A stretch of DNA of 64,000 bases, taken from assembly GCF_910592395.1 (NCBI RefSeq), contig NC_088318.1, positions 9,176,349-9,240,348 on the forward strand, in the 5' to 3' direction. Made by a program: the position numbers and the translations under genes. Every line of letters begins with the position of its first letter. Position 1 is the first letter of the stretch. Below, one piece after another: positions 1-10,639 of this stretch. Origin of the DNA: Lineus longissimus. Its lineage: Eukaryota > Nemertea > Pilidiophora > Heteronemertea > Lineidae. The notes under the pieces were generated by a model, which ran no database searches, was not told the DNA's origin, and worked only from the letters and a program-made list of their open reading frames with translations.

Positions 1-2014
1 TTCCTTATCCGCACGTTCACTCCGTGGGAGTCAGTCTTTTAGTATGTGCCAAAATGTTCACCAATGTGGCCTCCACAGCTCATTACGTCTGACAGAGATA
101 AGACGTGGTACCTCCCAGGCATGCACCACCATATATGAGAAATTACAACTTCAAGCTTTTATCGCTTTGAGACGCAAGTCAACACTTGTCAGGGAACCCC
201 GCTTTGCACCAATCCTGGATCCGACCTTGAGCCTAATATAACTCTGAAAGTTGTTACCAACCCACCCTCTTTCTGCTATTGGCATCGTCCTGGGTATCTG
301 AACCAGCTGCAGCAGTACTGGTACTTGGGGCAGACCCAATAGCAGCCGGTGGCTGTGTCACCTTCTGGGAACCATTTGACAGGCGGATAGCTGAGTGACA
401 TACCAACTGGCGGCACCATAAATCATCCGGTAGGTGTGACATACCAAGTATGGTCTGAAAAAATGAGAACAGTGTTATCCAGCTATCTGCAGTTGTACAG
501 CTCCGAAACGGTACCAGATCCTAAGACGTTTGAAATAGAATGCTTGCCTCTGAACGACCTCACTTCACCACCACGTGCACGAAAATCAATCATCCAGTCT
601 AATGCCTGTAATCAGGGTATGCCCTGATGACGATGTTCTGTAGCCACTGGTACCCCTACAAGACGTACCCAACAGTAAGGGAAACTGCATGTATACACCG
701 GCCAATGCTGCTCAGTGCAGGGGCAGAATACTAGCTGAGCATGCGAGTACAACATTTTGAGATTCAAACCTCAGTTGAATCCGAAGGCAAAGCCCAGTGC
801 CGGGGTGAAGGGTGAAGTCAGCGCTGCCCCAACAATTAGCCCCAGTCCCAGCTTGGGATTTACTGTCCAACTTGGTCTCCGACTGACTGACTGTAGCAAT
901 GTCATGCCCATGGTGTCTAGTCTTGGTTGGTGACTGCGCAATAAGCAACCATGAATCCGGACATTGAATTGAATAGGCCTAGGCCTACCATCAGGTCGTT
1001 CTGTGTCATGCCCCCTCTGCCATGGTGTGAGTAATGCAATGATACATGGTGGGTATACAAAGTACATGGCCTACAGTACAGTGCGCACGTGCATGCCTGC
1101 AGTGCATCGATCAGGATCATGGCCATGTGCATTTCGCCACGAAGCGATCTACAAACCAGTGAGGCGGTAGGCCTAGTGCTCCAGGCACCGTATAAACGGT
1201 AATAAACCCCAGTGATCTATGCTTGACAGCTCATGAACTTAGTGGGGGAAACTAGCTCACCTGTATGTCATAGCCCGTGAGTTTTTTGAATTCTGACCCC
1301 AGCTCCTCAGTCGAATATGATTGGAGCAAATGGCCTTCCTTGAACGAGGCGAGTTCGCCCTGGTTTGCTTGGGTTTTTTCTTTCAATTCGTCGTTCTGTC
1401 CTGCCTGCAACTGCATAACAAGGGGAGAAGGTCCTTCCCTTTCAGAGACCGGTCCGGGTTAACCCAGAATTTTGGTTTAGTGGACGCTTTTCCACCGTTT
1501 TCCGCCATGATGCCTATGATATTGCGTGATGACTCCACCCAAAATCTCTGGAATGGCGCGCAGCCTCGTTGTCAAAGCGACGCGCTTTCCCCATTGGTCA
1601 ATCCCCGGGTCATGACCCCCTATTGTCAACTGTGATTGGCTAGCGTAAGCGGCTTCTAGACTAACATGCCGCCAAGTTCAAAATTGCCAGCTCCCAGAAA
1701 GCGGCCACAGGGATCACCAAGATCCCCCCCAGGGACGGGCCACCAAGACCCGTAAGCCAAAAAAGGTGATCACCAAGATCGACCCTGACAGTCGCCTCGA
1801 CTGCCTATACCATAGAAAGGCACACCAAGTGCCTGCTAGGCAGCAATTTCTCGGGAGAAACAGCTGCCTGGCAAAGCCAGGTCCTTGACTTGCTTTCCAG
1901 CAAAGGACTGCTTGGCTGTCGTCAGCGCCACCTGGAATTCACTTAGGAAACGTTACCATTCGGGATGTAGATTAGAGTTAAGTATTTTAAATACCTTAAA
2001 TACAGGTAAATACA
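1..2014. other. No recognisable gene
   Basis: Both strands hold only short open frames (under about 105 codons) with no family motif I recognise. A purine-rich stretch near 1680-1800 repeats the words ATCACCAAGATC and CACCAAGA, but no longer repeat unit is clear. The region probably consists of old repeats, which I cannot show. Confidence 0.5.
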
Positions 2015-2562
2015 ATGGATTACATTATTAGTGAGAAGGAATGTGAGGAAGCTTCTGTTGAATACCACTTACCAAAAGAATTAAACATACAATCCATTAC
2101 TTTAAAGACAATAGAATTTTACAACTCTTGGTGGACATTGGATTTCCTTCCACCTTGTGTCACATTTTTCATATTCCTAACCGATTTGTTAAAAAAAATA
2201 AAAACTGAAACCAAAACTTTGGATAAGGAATGTCTTGATGTAATAGAGAAATGGCCACATCCTCAAAGAGCATTGGAATATTACACAATGAATGATATTG
2301 ATAGATTCCCGAGGCGTTGTTGGGGAGCTTATCCTTAATATGTATATTGAAAAAATATCATCATCCACCAAAAACACGAAAGAAACTATTGAATCTCGAT
2401 TTCCATACTCACGTCATTTTAGTTTAAGTGAGATTTGTGTAGAAAGGCAAGATAAAATAAAATAAGCTGGAATTGACCATGTTAAAATTAACTGTGATAA
2501 CAACAATTACATAATAATTGAACTTACAGAAGATAAAAGATTTCTCACTAGAAGAAATGTTT
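2015..2562 (+). pseudogene. Viral-type hypothetical gene, damaged
   Basis: An AT-rich reading frame opens at the ATG at 2015 and runs to a stop near 2338. A frameshift near 2310 lets the coding pattern continue to about 2457. After an in-frame stop it goes on to about 2562. I do not recognise the protein; the N-terminal part is acidic and carries a hydrophobic stretch around residues 42-56. Base composition is far more AT-rich than the flanks, and the neighbours at 2711-2905 (+) and 2911-4567 (-) are packed with almost no spacing. This is how DNA viruses and Polintons are built, so I infer a viral insertion. A chance AT-rich open frame is the alternative. Confidence 0.4.
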
Positions 2563-2652
2563 GATAAAGAAGAACCTGAAGAAACTAATATTGAAAGGAC
2601 AGAGGGTGATAAATTTAAAACGACTAAAGAGATTAAAATATTAGACGGTTAG
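2536..2652 (+). pseudogene. Short acidic reading frame in the viral-type cluster
   Basis: A 38-codon open stretch (Lys/Glu-rich, containing LEEMFDKEEPEETN) overlaps the end of the preceding frame and stops at 2650-2652. It may be the next piece of the same damaged gene after a +1 shift, or a separate small gene that has lost its start. No family is recognised. Confidence 0.25.
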
Positions 2653-2710
2653 AAAAGGCATCATAAAAGTGGTTAATAAGTGGTTTGGTTTCAGTTAAGA
2701 GAAGTTTAAA

Positions 2711-2905
2711 AAGAAAAGAAAATACTACTCCATCAAACCTCTTCCATTTTATCTAACAAATATTGTTTTAAGATCAAATCTGATTGATGCTAGTAAAACA
2801 CTCTTAAATAATAAACCTTCAGATATTTTTTGTATCATACCTGTGGATGATAGTGATCAGATTAAGCTTCAAAGGTATGAGGAAATCATTCCATTAAAGG
2901 AATAG
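2711..2905 (+). pseudogene. C-terminal fragment of a viral-type protein, possibly capsid related
   Basis: An open frame of 64 codons without a clear start ends with TAG at 2903-2905. It contains LPFYLTNIVLRSNLIDASK followed by PSDIFCIIPVDD. The pattern of a hydrophobic strand, the turn SNLIDASK, then SDI and IIPV recalls jelly-roll minor capsid (penton) proteins of Polinton/adintovirus-type elements. That is a judgement from memory and is weak. The stop lies 5 bp from the end of the convergent gene at 2911-3351, a spacing typical of compact viral genomes. Confidence 0.3.
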
Positions 2906-2910
2906 AAGTG

Positions 2911-3351
2911 TTACTTTTTTAAGAAAGAAGGTTTATCAAAAATACTATTACTAGAACTTTTATCTTGTTTATTTGTTTCATTAATAATAACTACAGGTTT
3001 CTTATTAGTTTTCTTAACAAAAGGACTGAAACAAATTAAACTAACCAAAATAACTACACCTACACCTACATAGAGGTAGGTTGCACTAGATATGGAACTT
3101 CTAGTAGATTTTTCTTCATTACTAGTAATATTACTTACCTCTTCTTCAGGTTCAGATTCAGGTTTAGGTTCTAGTTTAGGTTTAGGTTCTTTGAATGTTG
3201 TATTTTCTTTTTTATTTCTCTTAAATTCCTGAGACCTTTTCCCCAAGTCTCTAGACCATGCTAATTGTCTGTCAGTTCTAACCTTCTTAGTTACTACCGG
3301 TTTAGTATCATCTGTATTACTTGTAACTTGAGTTATGTTATCACTCTCCAT
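2911..3351 (-). CDS. Hypothetical protein with one transmembrane segment
   Basis: An intact 146-codon frame. Residues 1-45 are polar. Residues 46-80 are charged, with a repeated KPKLEPKPESEPEEE motif. Residues about 92-112 form one hydrophobic segment (YLYVGVGVVILVSLICF), followed by a basic tail that would sit on the cytoplasmic side. There is no signal peptide at the start, so it would be a tail-region-anchored membrane protein. Its first codons overlap the last 11 bp of the upstream gene (3341-3652), as in operon-like or viral gene packing and unlike animal host genes. Function unknown; a virion membrane or host-membrane protein is a guess. Confidence 0.5.
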   Translation of the reverse strand: MESDNITQVTSNTDDTKPVVTKKVRTDRQLAWSRDLGKRSQEFKRNKKENTTFKEPKPKLEPKPESEPEEEVSNITSNEEKSTRSSISSATYLYVGVGVVILVSLICFSPFVKKTNKKPVVIINETNKQDKSSSNSIFDKPSFLKK

Positions 3352-3652
3352 TTATGTTACTGGGATTTATTTGGTCACTATTTGTGTCAATGCCATCATC
3401 ATTAATCTTTATTGATGATTCCCCATGACAGTGTCCTAATGTAATGAGGGAAGTTGAGGCAAGGACAGTTAGTGCCCCCATCCTCAGACTTACCCATCCT
3501 AACCATTTGTCCAACTCATTCATTACTAAATAATCGTTTCTAAGATCATTGTAAAGTTCTTCCTCGTCATCAACAGGTAAGAACAACTTTGTTAATTTAG
3601 TGTAAGCCTTAAGTACTGTCTTACCTAAAGAATCATTATGTCTAGCAGACAT
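3341..3652 (-). CDS. Hypothetical protein, 103 aa
   Basis: An intact frame starting at 3652. The first 45 residues are mixed charged (KTVLKAYTKLTKLFLP, then DDEEELYNDLRND). Residues about 55-75 (WLGWVSLRMGALTVLAST) are hydrophobic enough for a membrane helix or an amphipathic capsid helix. The stop codon lies inside the start region of the downstream gene. The gene sits in a run of four same-strand genes (4567 down to 2911). I recognise no family. Confidence 0.5.
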   Translation of the reverse strand: MSARHNDSLGKTVLKAYTKLTKLFLPVDDEEELYNDLRNDYLVMNELDKWLGWVSLRMGALTVLASTSLITLGHCHGESSIKINDDGIDTNSDQINPSNINGE

Positions 3653-3667
3653 CTATGCCTGGTAGAG

Positions 3668-4053
3668 TCAATGGTATTTAATGATTTCCTTCTCTGGCAT
3701 AACATCTAAGTCATTAAATGTTGGTTGTTTGTTGAGGAAATCCTTACTTTTGCCTGTTGAAACTAAAACCTCAAGGTCTTGTTTGGCTTTAAGGCCATTA
3801 TCAGTCAAGTAGTTGGAATTTAGTTGAGTGTTAGTCAGACTTTGTCCTGAGAGCGTAGCTCTAGTTGAACCTAGTTGAGGGCTAGAATCAACTAGACCTT
3901 GACTAGAATTAACTAGACCTTGACTAGAATTAACTACACCATGAGTAGCCCTTGAGTAGTTAAATTCATGTTAGAATTTCGTTGAAAGTTAGTAAGATTT
4001 TGTTGCCCTAGTTGGTAACTAGGAGGTTGACTAAGAACACCTATCGGTTTCAT
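3668..4053 (-). pseudogene. Gln/Asn/Ser-rich hypothetical gene with one frameshift
   Basis: The frame opens at the ATG at 4051-4053 with MKPIGVLSQPPSYQLGQQN. It shifts frame near 3940 and then runs to a TGA at 3668-3670. The middle contains three near-identical NSSQGLV repeats (about 3880-3935), so the frameshift lies at the edge of a small in-gene repeat. The C-terminal half is more ordinary in composition. The length is not a multiple of three, so it is broken as it stands. It lies between two other minus-strand genes with only 16-32 bp of spacing. Function unknown. Confidence 0.4.
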
Positions 4054-4084
4054 CTGTTGCTCAATAACAGTTTACTCCATTTAT

Positions 4085-4567
4085 TTAGTATTCTGTTAAC
4101 ACTAAAGTTCTAAGACGTTTCTGGCATTCTATGTTAAATGGAATAGTATAAATAGTTCTACCAAAGAGTGGTAACTCTTTGTCTGCCATAGTAGCAAGTA
4201 TGGGTTCACTAGCTAGAGTTAAGTTATCATCGTCTTCCTTATCTGACCTGTAATTCTGGAAGAAAATACTCTTAATGAAATCATACCATAAATCATTCAA
4301 ATCATTTATTCTATCCTTGGATGTTAAATAAGGGTTAAGTACAACATAATCGATGTCCATCTTTTTAAAGGCTTGATGTAAGAGCAGCTTGTAGTTAATT
4401 GAGACCCTAGCCCCACAGCAATGTAGGTATCTTAGGAAGGCAAAGAAGACTAACCTTAGATCATTAAAGTTATCATCAGTTAAGTAAGTGTTACCAATAG
4501 CACGGTTGATGAATTCTGTCTCTAAATACCAATTATACTCTCCGCAATAAAATTGATTCTTGACTTG
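4085..4567 (-). pseudogene. C-terminal part of a larger viral-type protein
   Basis: The frame is open without a credible start from about 4567 to the stop at 4085, around 160 codons. It includes ETEFINRAIGNTYLTDDNF, LRLVFFAFLRYLHCC and a tail FGRTIYTIPFNIECQKRLR. Residue composition and regular hydrophobic spacing look like a folded protein. The 5' end runs into a non-coding repeat (4570-4985), so the N-terminus is lost or replaced. I cannot assign a family. It is the upstream member of the minus-strand gene run. Confidence 0.4.
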
Positions 4568-4569
4568 GA

Positions 4570-4985
4570 CACCAGGGGGCCAGAAGCGGAAACCTAAAAA
4601 GTGTGATATCTCTCTTAGGAGTGACTCGTTTTCGATAACATTTTTATGGTAGGTTCTCCTAGCAAGGATATATCACATATCATACGGGTTATTGATTTGA
4701 CCTAGTTTTCAAGGTCACAGAGGTTAAATGGTGTAAATTGTCCGTTTGAGTTTAACTATGGCACGTTTCGTAACCAATAAAGCTATGAACTTGAAATTTG
4801 GTACACATGACTCCCTATGAATTTCAATCTGTTCTGATTCTCGACTCTGCCTCCAGAAGGCCAAAACTAAAATTGGGAAAAAGTGCAATATTTCGCTTAT
4901 TGGTGACTTGTTTTCGATGATATTTTTAAGGGTAGGTTCTCCAAGCAACAATACATCACATGTCATACCGAGTTTGTTTTGACCT
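4570..4985. repeat. Two diverged tandem copies of a ~285-bp repeat
   Basis: The block around 4570-4700 and the block around 4850-4985 share the same order of words: GGCCA, then GTGA(C/T)..TTTTCGAT, then ATTTTTA.GGTAGGTTCTCC, then CATCACATGTCATAC-like, then TTTGACCTA. The segment between them (4700-4850) belongs to the same unit. Both copies stay open in one minus-strand frame, but the translation has no domain. The second copy ends where BEL-1 sequence begins. Confidence 0.5.
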
Positions 4986-5079
4986 ATATACTACACATGT
5001 AGCATGTTTCTTAACCAGGATGAATTCCTAACCACCAAATATCTATGCGGTGAGCACAATGGCCCCTGGCCGTTTCATT

Positions 5080-5405
5080 CAGCTTGGTTTTCTGATCCAC
5101 CAAAGAACGTTTAGACTGTCACTCCATAATGTCACATCCTCCATGGGTATCTCTAATAAAGCTATGACGGACAAAGTCAAGTGAAGGCCTAAAACTGCCG
5201 CAATCATTTCCAATCTTGGGGTGCTCGTTGATACTAATGGTGCTACTTCGATGCTACCAATCGTGCTGCAACTCTCCCACTCTCATATGTCGTCCTGACA
5301 TATGTGACTGTTCCGTAGGCGTCTTTAGGAGCGTCCCCGAAAGCATGCGTTTCTCGACTCCTCAGGTTTTCCTCCAGGCGCAAGTATCTTGGAACTTTGA
5401 CTTGT
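5080..5405 (-). pseudogene. BEL-1 RNase H domain
   Basis: Minus-strand translation gives LRSRETHAFGDAPKDAYGTV, YESGRVAARLVASK, a frameshifted PRLEMIAAVLGLHLTLS and then TLWSDSLNVLWWIRKPS. These are the BEL/Pao RNase H landmarks: the F(S/C)DAS-like first acidic site (here FGDAP), the ME-type second site in RLEMIAAV, and WSDS with its catalytic aspartate. Stops at several points break the frame. The domain would remove the RNA strand during reverse transcription. It follows the RT directly and then breaks off. Confidence 0.8.
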
Positions 5406-6485
5406 GATAATTCAGTAATCCCTGTTAACTACCTACTGGCTTTGTTTTCCAACTCTGTGGGGAGCTCCTCATCTCAGTCGATGCCAAGAATCAAAATCTC
5501 CTGTAGTATAATCTTTCCTAAGACTATATATGGTGATACGAGACCCAGTGGATCGAAAATGGCAGCGATCTTTCTCAGCAGGCTCCGTTTGGTCCACTTG
5601 ACATTTTCCTCTGGCATTGACAGCTAGAATGAGAAGACATCTTCCTTGGCTTCCCAAAGAACACCCAATGTTTTGTTGATGGTAAGTGTCCCTCCTCCAG
5701 GTTAATTTCAGTGGCCTGATCTTCTTCTAGTATAGTAGCCAATACCGCGGAGGATTTTGAAAGGAATTCACAGATGTATTCCTGCTCCTCCCCATAATGC
5801 ATTCAATTCAACGTAAAGCTGGCATACCTGATCCTCATTGCCAACGCTGTTGTCCATATAAGTATGTAGATTTAAGTATAGTCTCAGTAGCCATGGGGAC
5901 CTCCTCTTTGTGATTGCGAGCATTTTCTTGAACGGTGAACTGAGTTAAAAATGGCGGTGAATTAACTCCAAAAACGACGCGCTGGAATTCATACTCGGTT
6001 GGTGCTCTCGACTGGTCTAAGTCTCTGTATTGAATCCGATAATAGGCTCTCTCCCTGGGGTCTACGCTAAGTTGCAGATACATTTCAGAAATGTCACAGA
6101 CGATAGCAACAGGCTTTCTACGGAATCTCAGCAAATCATCAAACAGCTCTAACTGTGTCTTCGGTCCCTGGTATATCTTGTCATTCAGGCTCACCCCATC
6201 CACTTTGGCTGAAGCATCAAACACCACTCGAGTTTTTGTAGTTGAATTGCCGGGCGAACTACAGCAAAGAATGGTAAATACCACTTTAGGCTTCTTGATT
6301 TAACTCCTCTTGGGAAATTTTCTGATGTAACCTTTGGCCTCACGTTTCTGTATGCTCTCGTTATAGCTAGCTGCTACCTCTGGCGTCTGTAATATCTTCT
6401 TTTCGGTCGAGACAAGCCGCCTCTCTGCCATCTTCCTGCTGTCTGGCATCTCAGGTGCTTGGCCGTCTTTCCAGGGTGTTAACAC
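5406..6485 (-). pseudogene. BEL-1 reverse transcriptase
   Basis: The best-preserved piece (6284-5835) contains TRVVFDASAKVDGVSLNDK, a long conserved DLLRFRRKPVAIVCDISEMYLQ, and VVFGVNSPPFLTQFT, all typical of Pao/BEL RT palm and fingers. Upstream, 6485-6300 holds the linker with KGYIRKFP. After a frameshift near 5865 the active site reads YMDN instead of YMDD, a loss of the second catalytic aspartate. The thumb/connection region (5802-5410) continues through frameshifts, with a legible IFDPLGLVSPYIVLGKI. The enzyme is inactive as it stands. Confidence 0.85.
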
Positions 6486-6779
6486 TTGGTATCTGCCAGT
6501 CTTAGTATGGTATTTTGTGGAATCTCTGGTCCTCTGTAAGACTCCCTTGTCTTCTTGGCTCGTTGATAACGGTAACTGCTCTTTGCTGACCCTCTCGATT
6601 TCCCAATATTCTCACAAGGTGCTGTTTATTTCTTCTAAAACTGCTGGTTCTCTGACGAAAAAGGCGTGAGCAATATTGGTCCTTCTGTCTGTTGGCTTAG
6701 CAGGATGTTTACAGGACCGATACACGTCCAACCAAGTCTTGTTTCTCTTGCAACGGGGTCTCCTTTTGCGCTTATGTAG

Positions 6780-7185
6780 CTCGCCATGATCCTATCCAAT
6801 CAGTAAATCGACTTGAACTCTCCTGCCAAACGTTGTAAATTGGATGTAACTCGGGTGAGTGAACTCATCGTTGTGTTGATTCCAGTCAATCGCCTGCAGG
6901 TTTCCAGTAACTTTTCCGACTGTCTTTGTGCAGATTGTCATATCAACGTCCCTAGTGAGGCTCACAAGTCCGAACTCAACAGGCATAGTGCTAAAAGTCT
7001 TGATTTTACCATTCAAAACATTGGCCGTTGTCTCAGTAACTTCTCCCTCTACTCCAAGTTCAGCTGCTACACTGGCATTCACATATGTCGAGGTGCTAGC
7101 ATCATCCAGTAAGGCGTTGACCTTGATAAGTTTTCTCCCATGTTTGACGATAACTGGAACAGTTCTGTTTTTCCGTGTTGCTGCC
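6780..7185 (-). pseudogene. BEL-1 retropepsin-like aspartic protease
   Basis: On the minus strand RTVPVIVKHGRKLIKV leads into ALLDDASTSTYVNASVAAEL, the BEL/Pao protease active-site pattern (LDDAST in place of the retroviral DTG/DSG). It continues with GVEGEVTETTANVLNGKIKTF and DWNQHNDEFTHPSY, and ends near 6790 at RRVQVDLLIG. This enzyme would cut the Gag-Pol polyprotein. It lies between the gag zinc knuckles and the RT, as expected. The segment is open but its neighbours are frameshifted. Confidence 0.8.
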
Positions 7186-7937
7186 TGTTATGGTAACCGA
7201 TTCTGCTCATCTGCCGTGCTCCCTTCCATGAACTGACCACCTTGCCCCTCTGATGTGGGCCTGTGCTGCTGTGAGCTCCTGGCTTCTCGATGAAGCATCC
7301 GGTTGTGGGCCTTCTGACATCCGTCCACGCAGCATACCCTGGTCCGATTGCATTTTTCTGCCCGATGCCCATCACCACCTAGACAGCGGAGGCACAACTT
7401 GCCATAGTCTTGGCTGTCTCCCATCTTTGGTCGACTGATAATTTCTTGAAAACATCAAATGCCCATGCTCTGTGGTTTCTCAGACCTGTTGTGCAAACTT
7501 TACATTTTTGCGGTTTCCTCGGCGATGATGACTGCTGTGTTGTAATAAATGATCTCGAGTTGTCTCTTCGATCCTTTTCTCTTTTCAAACCGTGAATGGC
7601 TTCTACTGCGTCAATAGAAAACTCGGTCTCCTGATTTACAAATTCTCGAAGAGATTCAACAGTTTTTTCTTTCTTATTATCAAACACCCATCTGTGAAAC
7701 CTTCCTAGCAAATTATAGCTTAACTGTCTTTGTAATGTGATGTATAGTGATCCTCCACCTAGCTCTGATTGTTGGTTTGCATCAAGCAAGTTAACTGACT
7801 GAACGTCAAGTAATTCGGCAAATCTTTCCAAGTCTTTTGGATTACCATCTTTTATTCTAACCACTGCACCCAACACTTTGCACACCATGGCACTGTAACA
7901 TATGTACATTTTTGATGTACATATATAAAAAAACATA
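7186..7937 (-). pseudogene. BEL-1 gag, C-terminal part with zinc knuckles
   Basis: The frame contains NPKDLERFAELLDVQSVNLL, then LYITLQRQLSYNLLGRFHRW and SLREFVNQETEFSIDAVEAI, the end of the BEL capsid-like region. Next come cysteine motifs: CKVCTTGLRNH, then after a frameshift LCLRCLGGDGHRAEKCNR and CCVDGCQKAHNRMLH. These are the two knuckle-like units of BEL/Pao gag (nucleic-acid binding). The upstream end is cut at 7938-7939, exactly at the TA target of the pogo element; the rest of gag resumes at 10052. Confidence 0.8.
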
Positions 7938-7939
7938 TA

Positions 7940-10049
7940 CAGTAAATGCTCAGTTACCTCGGGATCAGCCAATTTTTGCAAACACATAATATGAGGCCTT
8001 TATGGGGGAGAGAAAGTTGACCACTTATTTCTGGTGACAGCTGTTTCAATAGGTGTTTAAATTAACATGAAGTCAGAACATCATGCTCATTTCGTTTATT
8101 CAAGTCAGACCCCTTGGGAGTTCATTGAGTAATAGAATAAAAGTGAATAGGTCGCTCTTGTCTGCATTGGAGTGTATCCTAACACTGAATGAAAAGTCAA
8201 AATCAGTCAGCATTAGACAACTCATTACAACACTAAAAAAGACCAAATTTCAACATTGATTGGTGGAATGAGTCTCATGAGCCGAAAATTCAACACTTTA
8301 TGACAAATTCAGACTTCTGTTACAAGTCAGTCACTGTCTTCATTGTATCATGAAACACAATATCCTCTTCCACATCAGACAGTTCATCTTCATCAAGGAG
8401 AAGACCTCCTTCCGCCTGAGCATCGGCGTATTGTCCATTTTCACGTGGAATGAGTCCAGCTACTTGGAATCCCCGAATTGCTGCATTGGGACTTACATCA
8501 GCCCATGCATGACTTAGAATTTCTAGAACTGATGAGAGGGATTTTGGCACACTGTCCATCTGCATTAGTATGCTGGGTTTTCCATTCCTTCCAGTACTTA
8601 CGGACCAAGGTTTTAAACCCCCTCATGACGGTTAGGTCTAGAGGCTGGGCGAGAGATGTACATCTGGCAGGGATGTCATCAAGTAAAATACCAGCTTCAA
8701 CCAGAGGCTGGCGGAATTGTTCGGCCTGATGTGGGCGAAATCTGTCTACCAAAAGCAAAATTTCATTTGGATTAAAGTCTCCAACAAAGGGAAAAAAGAT
8801 TTCTTCCTGCCAGTGCTGCAGTGTTCCTGCATTCTCCCACCTAGACCTTGAAGACGTTACCCTTACATTTTCTGGTATGTCATGCAGGGCTCTGATTTCC
8901 CTAACAAAACCGGGTTCCCTGAAAACGACATGAGCTGGAGCTTTCTCTCCATTTGACCCAATTGTAAGTCCAACCGTACAACCCAGTTTTGGGTTCCCCT
9001 CGATGTCCGCACATCAATGTTCTTTGACCCCTTTGTTGCAGCAGTATACATTGGCGGAAAATCAAGTTGGGTAAAAGTTTCATTAAAGTTAAAAATAGTG
9101 TGGACGTTATTTTCCTGAACAGTAGTCCTTACCTCCTCTTGAAATCTAGCCACCCTCTCCTCAGCATCACGTGGTAATGTGGCAGTATCCTTGGTCTTTC
9201 GACGAAACGTGATGCACTTTCTGGCCATGAACCTTGACAACCACCCATCACTAGCAACAAAGTTCACTCTTTCAGGGCGCTGGTGCCTCATTTCATCCTG
9301 TCTTTCGACAGGAAGCTCACCCCACCAATTTTCAAAGGCTACAACAGCATCCTGGCGAAGATCAGACCTGGATACTGGCAGAGCTCTCTGCCTCCTCTCA
9401 AGAAATGACTGGTGCACGGCATCTTCAACCTCAGGCCATAATCCATCATGATCAATGCGCACCCTTCGACTGTGAGCATTGTGTTCTGCCTGGTCCATGA
9501 GGTGGTCAATGTCCTGAATCCATCCGCGCAAAGTTGAATTGGCCAATCTATGCCTCCTTGCATACTCTGCGACATTCAAAACCTGACCATGTTAAATAGC
9601 ATGCTGACAGTCTAATGCATGCCGTAGACGTGCCTCCACAGGGTAGCCATGGAGTCGCCTAGACGTACCAGGACGATGACCTTCCATATCACCCTCACCA
9701 TCATTAGGCATATCCATGCAGACAACCAAACGTACAAACAACACGAAAAGGTGGATAAAAGTTGTAATCATTGTCACTGGTCAGAGGTCTGCGTATTGAA
9801 TGACTGAAACCAATTTCACTAAAAAACAAGAAAGGGTTAATTCTTTTTCTCCTACAATAGTATGAAATAGACCCAGGCCTTGGCAAGGGACACGTCTCAT
9901 TCAAGTCCTCTTTCAGAAAACCAATCAACCATAGGCCTGTACACTTCTATTCACTAAAAAATCAGTGTCACATTTTACATGAATACCCTCTCTGGGCCCC
10001 ATTTTATACCAAAAACTAGGCCTATCCCGAGGTAACTGAGCATTTACTG
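7940..10049 (-). mobile_element. Pogo-superfamily DNA transposon inside BEL-1 gag
   Basis: Both ends carry the inverted repeat beginning CAGTAAATGCTCAGTTACCT (26 bp each, 7940-7965 and 10024-10049, perfectly paired by eye). They are flanked by TA at 7938-7939 and 10050-10051. TA target duplication and CAGT ends fit the pogo branch of Tc1/mariner. The element holds one transposase gene read on the minus strand. It separates two parts of one gag gene, so it inserted after BEL-1. Confidence 0.9.
8320..9579 (-). pseudogene. Pogo-type transposase (CENP-B-like DNA-binding domain + DDE_1)
   Basis: The N-terminal ~80 residues form the helix-turn-helix region (AEYARRHRLANSTLRGWIQD). They are followed by the CENPB-type segment with WLSRFMARKCITFRRKT (residues ~113-130). 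The catalytic core reads IFNFNETFTQLDFPP, then LLLVDRFRPHQ, then SLAQPLDLTVMRGFKTLVR. The second and third acidic residues are present, but the first is Asn (NFNET) where the family has Asp. Frameshifts occur near 8995 and 8560. An acidic C-terminal tail (DEDELSDVEEDIVF) ends at 8320. The transposase would bind the 26-bp ends and cut and paste the element; this copy cannot. Confidence 0.85.
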
Positions 10050-10051
10050 TA

Positions 10052-10505
10052 TATTTAAACCTGTCCAGCTCTTCCATTCTCAGGATGACTTGCCTTCTCT
10101 CACTCCCGTACTTTCTTTCAAATCTAGCCTTCGCCACCTCATATGCCGCTGCGGAGTGCCCTAACCCATCAATAACCTGCAAAGCCTCTCCTGTCAGGCA
10201 ATCACGAAGCCGGAGTAATTTGTATTCAGCAATTACAGCTACGCTATCGACACAGGACATAAATGCGGCTTTCCATGAGGGATATTGCGTTTATCCCCAT
10301 GGAATTTTGGAATGGTAACTCGTGACAAATGTCTAGTTGGATCGAATGCTATACCACCACCTTGAGAGTACGATTGTTCAAATCGCAATATCAACATTTG
10401 ATCCTGATGACCTCTTAGTGGAGTGCTGCTCACTGGTTGTAGTACTTGATGCTGTATCTTTTCTTCCTTCGGTTTGAACTGCTCAGCTTCCGGTTTTAAC
10501 TCCAA
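10052..10505 (-). pseudogene. BEL-1 gag, middle part
   Basis: Minus-strand reading gives RVTIPKFHGDKRN (the BEL P-KF-GD motif near the start of the capsid-like domain). A one-base shift near 10272 follows, then SCVDSVAVIAEYKLLRLRDC, LTGEALQVIDGLGHSAAAYE and RRQVILRMEELDRFK. This is the DUF1759-type region that forms the particle shell. It ends at 10052, at the TA duplicated by the pogo insertion. Its continuation lies at 7937 downward. Confidence 0.85.
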
Positions 10506-10639
10506 CTGCTTTTCGGCTGTTTTGACAGATGGCCTTGCCTCGCCATTCCCTGATCCTGACTGGTCATTCTGGGCTTGACTCTTCTTTGATGCATCCTGGT
10601 CAAGTTCAAGTGAGCACCTTCTGGTTGCTCCTTGAAACC

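Noticed and set aside
4724-4966. An 80-codon gene on the minus strand
   Set aside because: The frame coincides with a tandem non-coding repeat; the parallel copy at 4570-4700 gives the same pattern.
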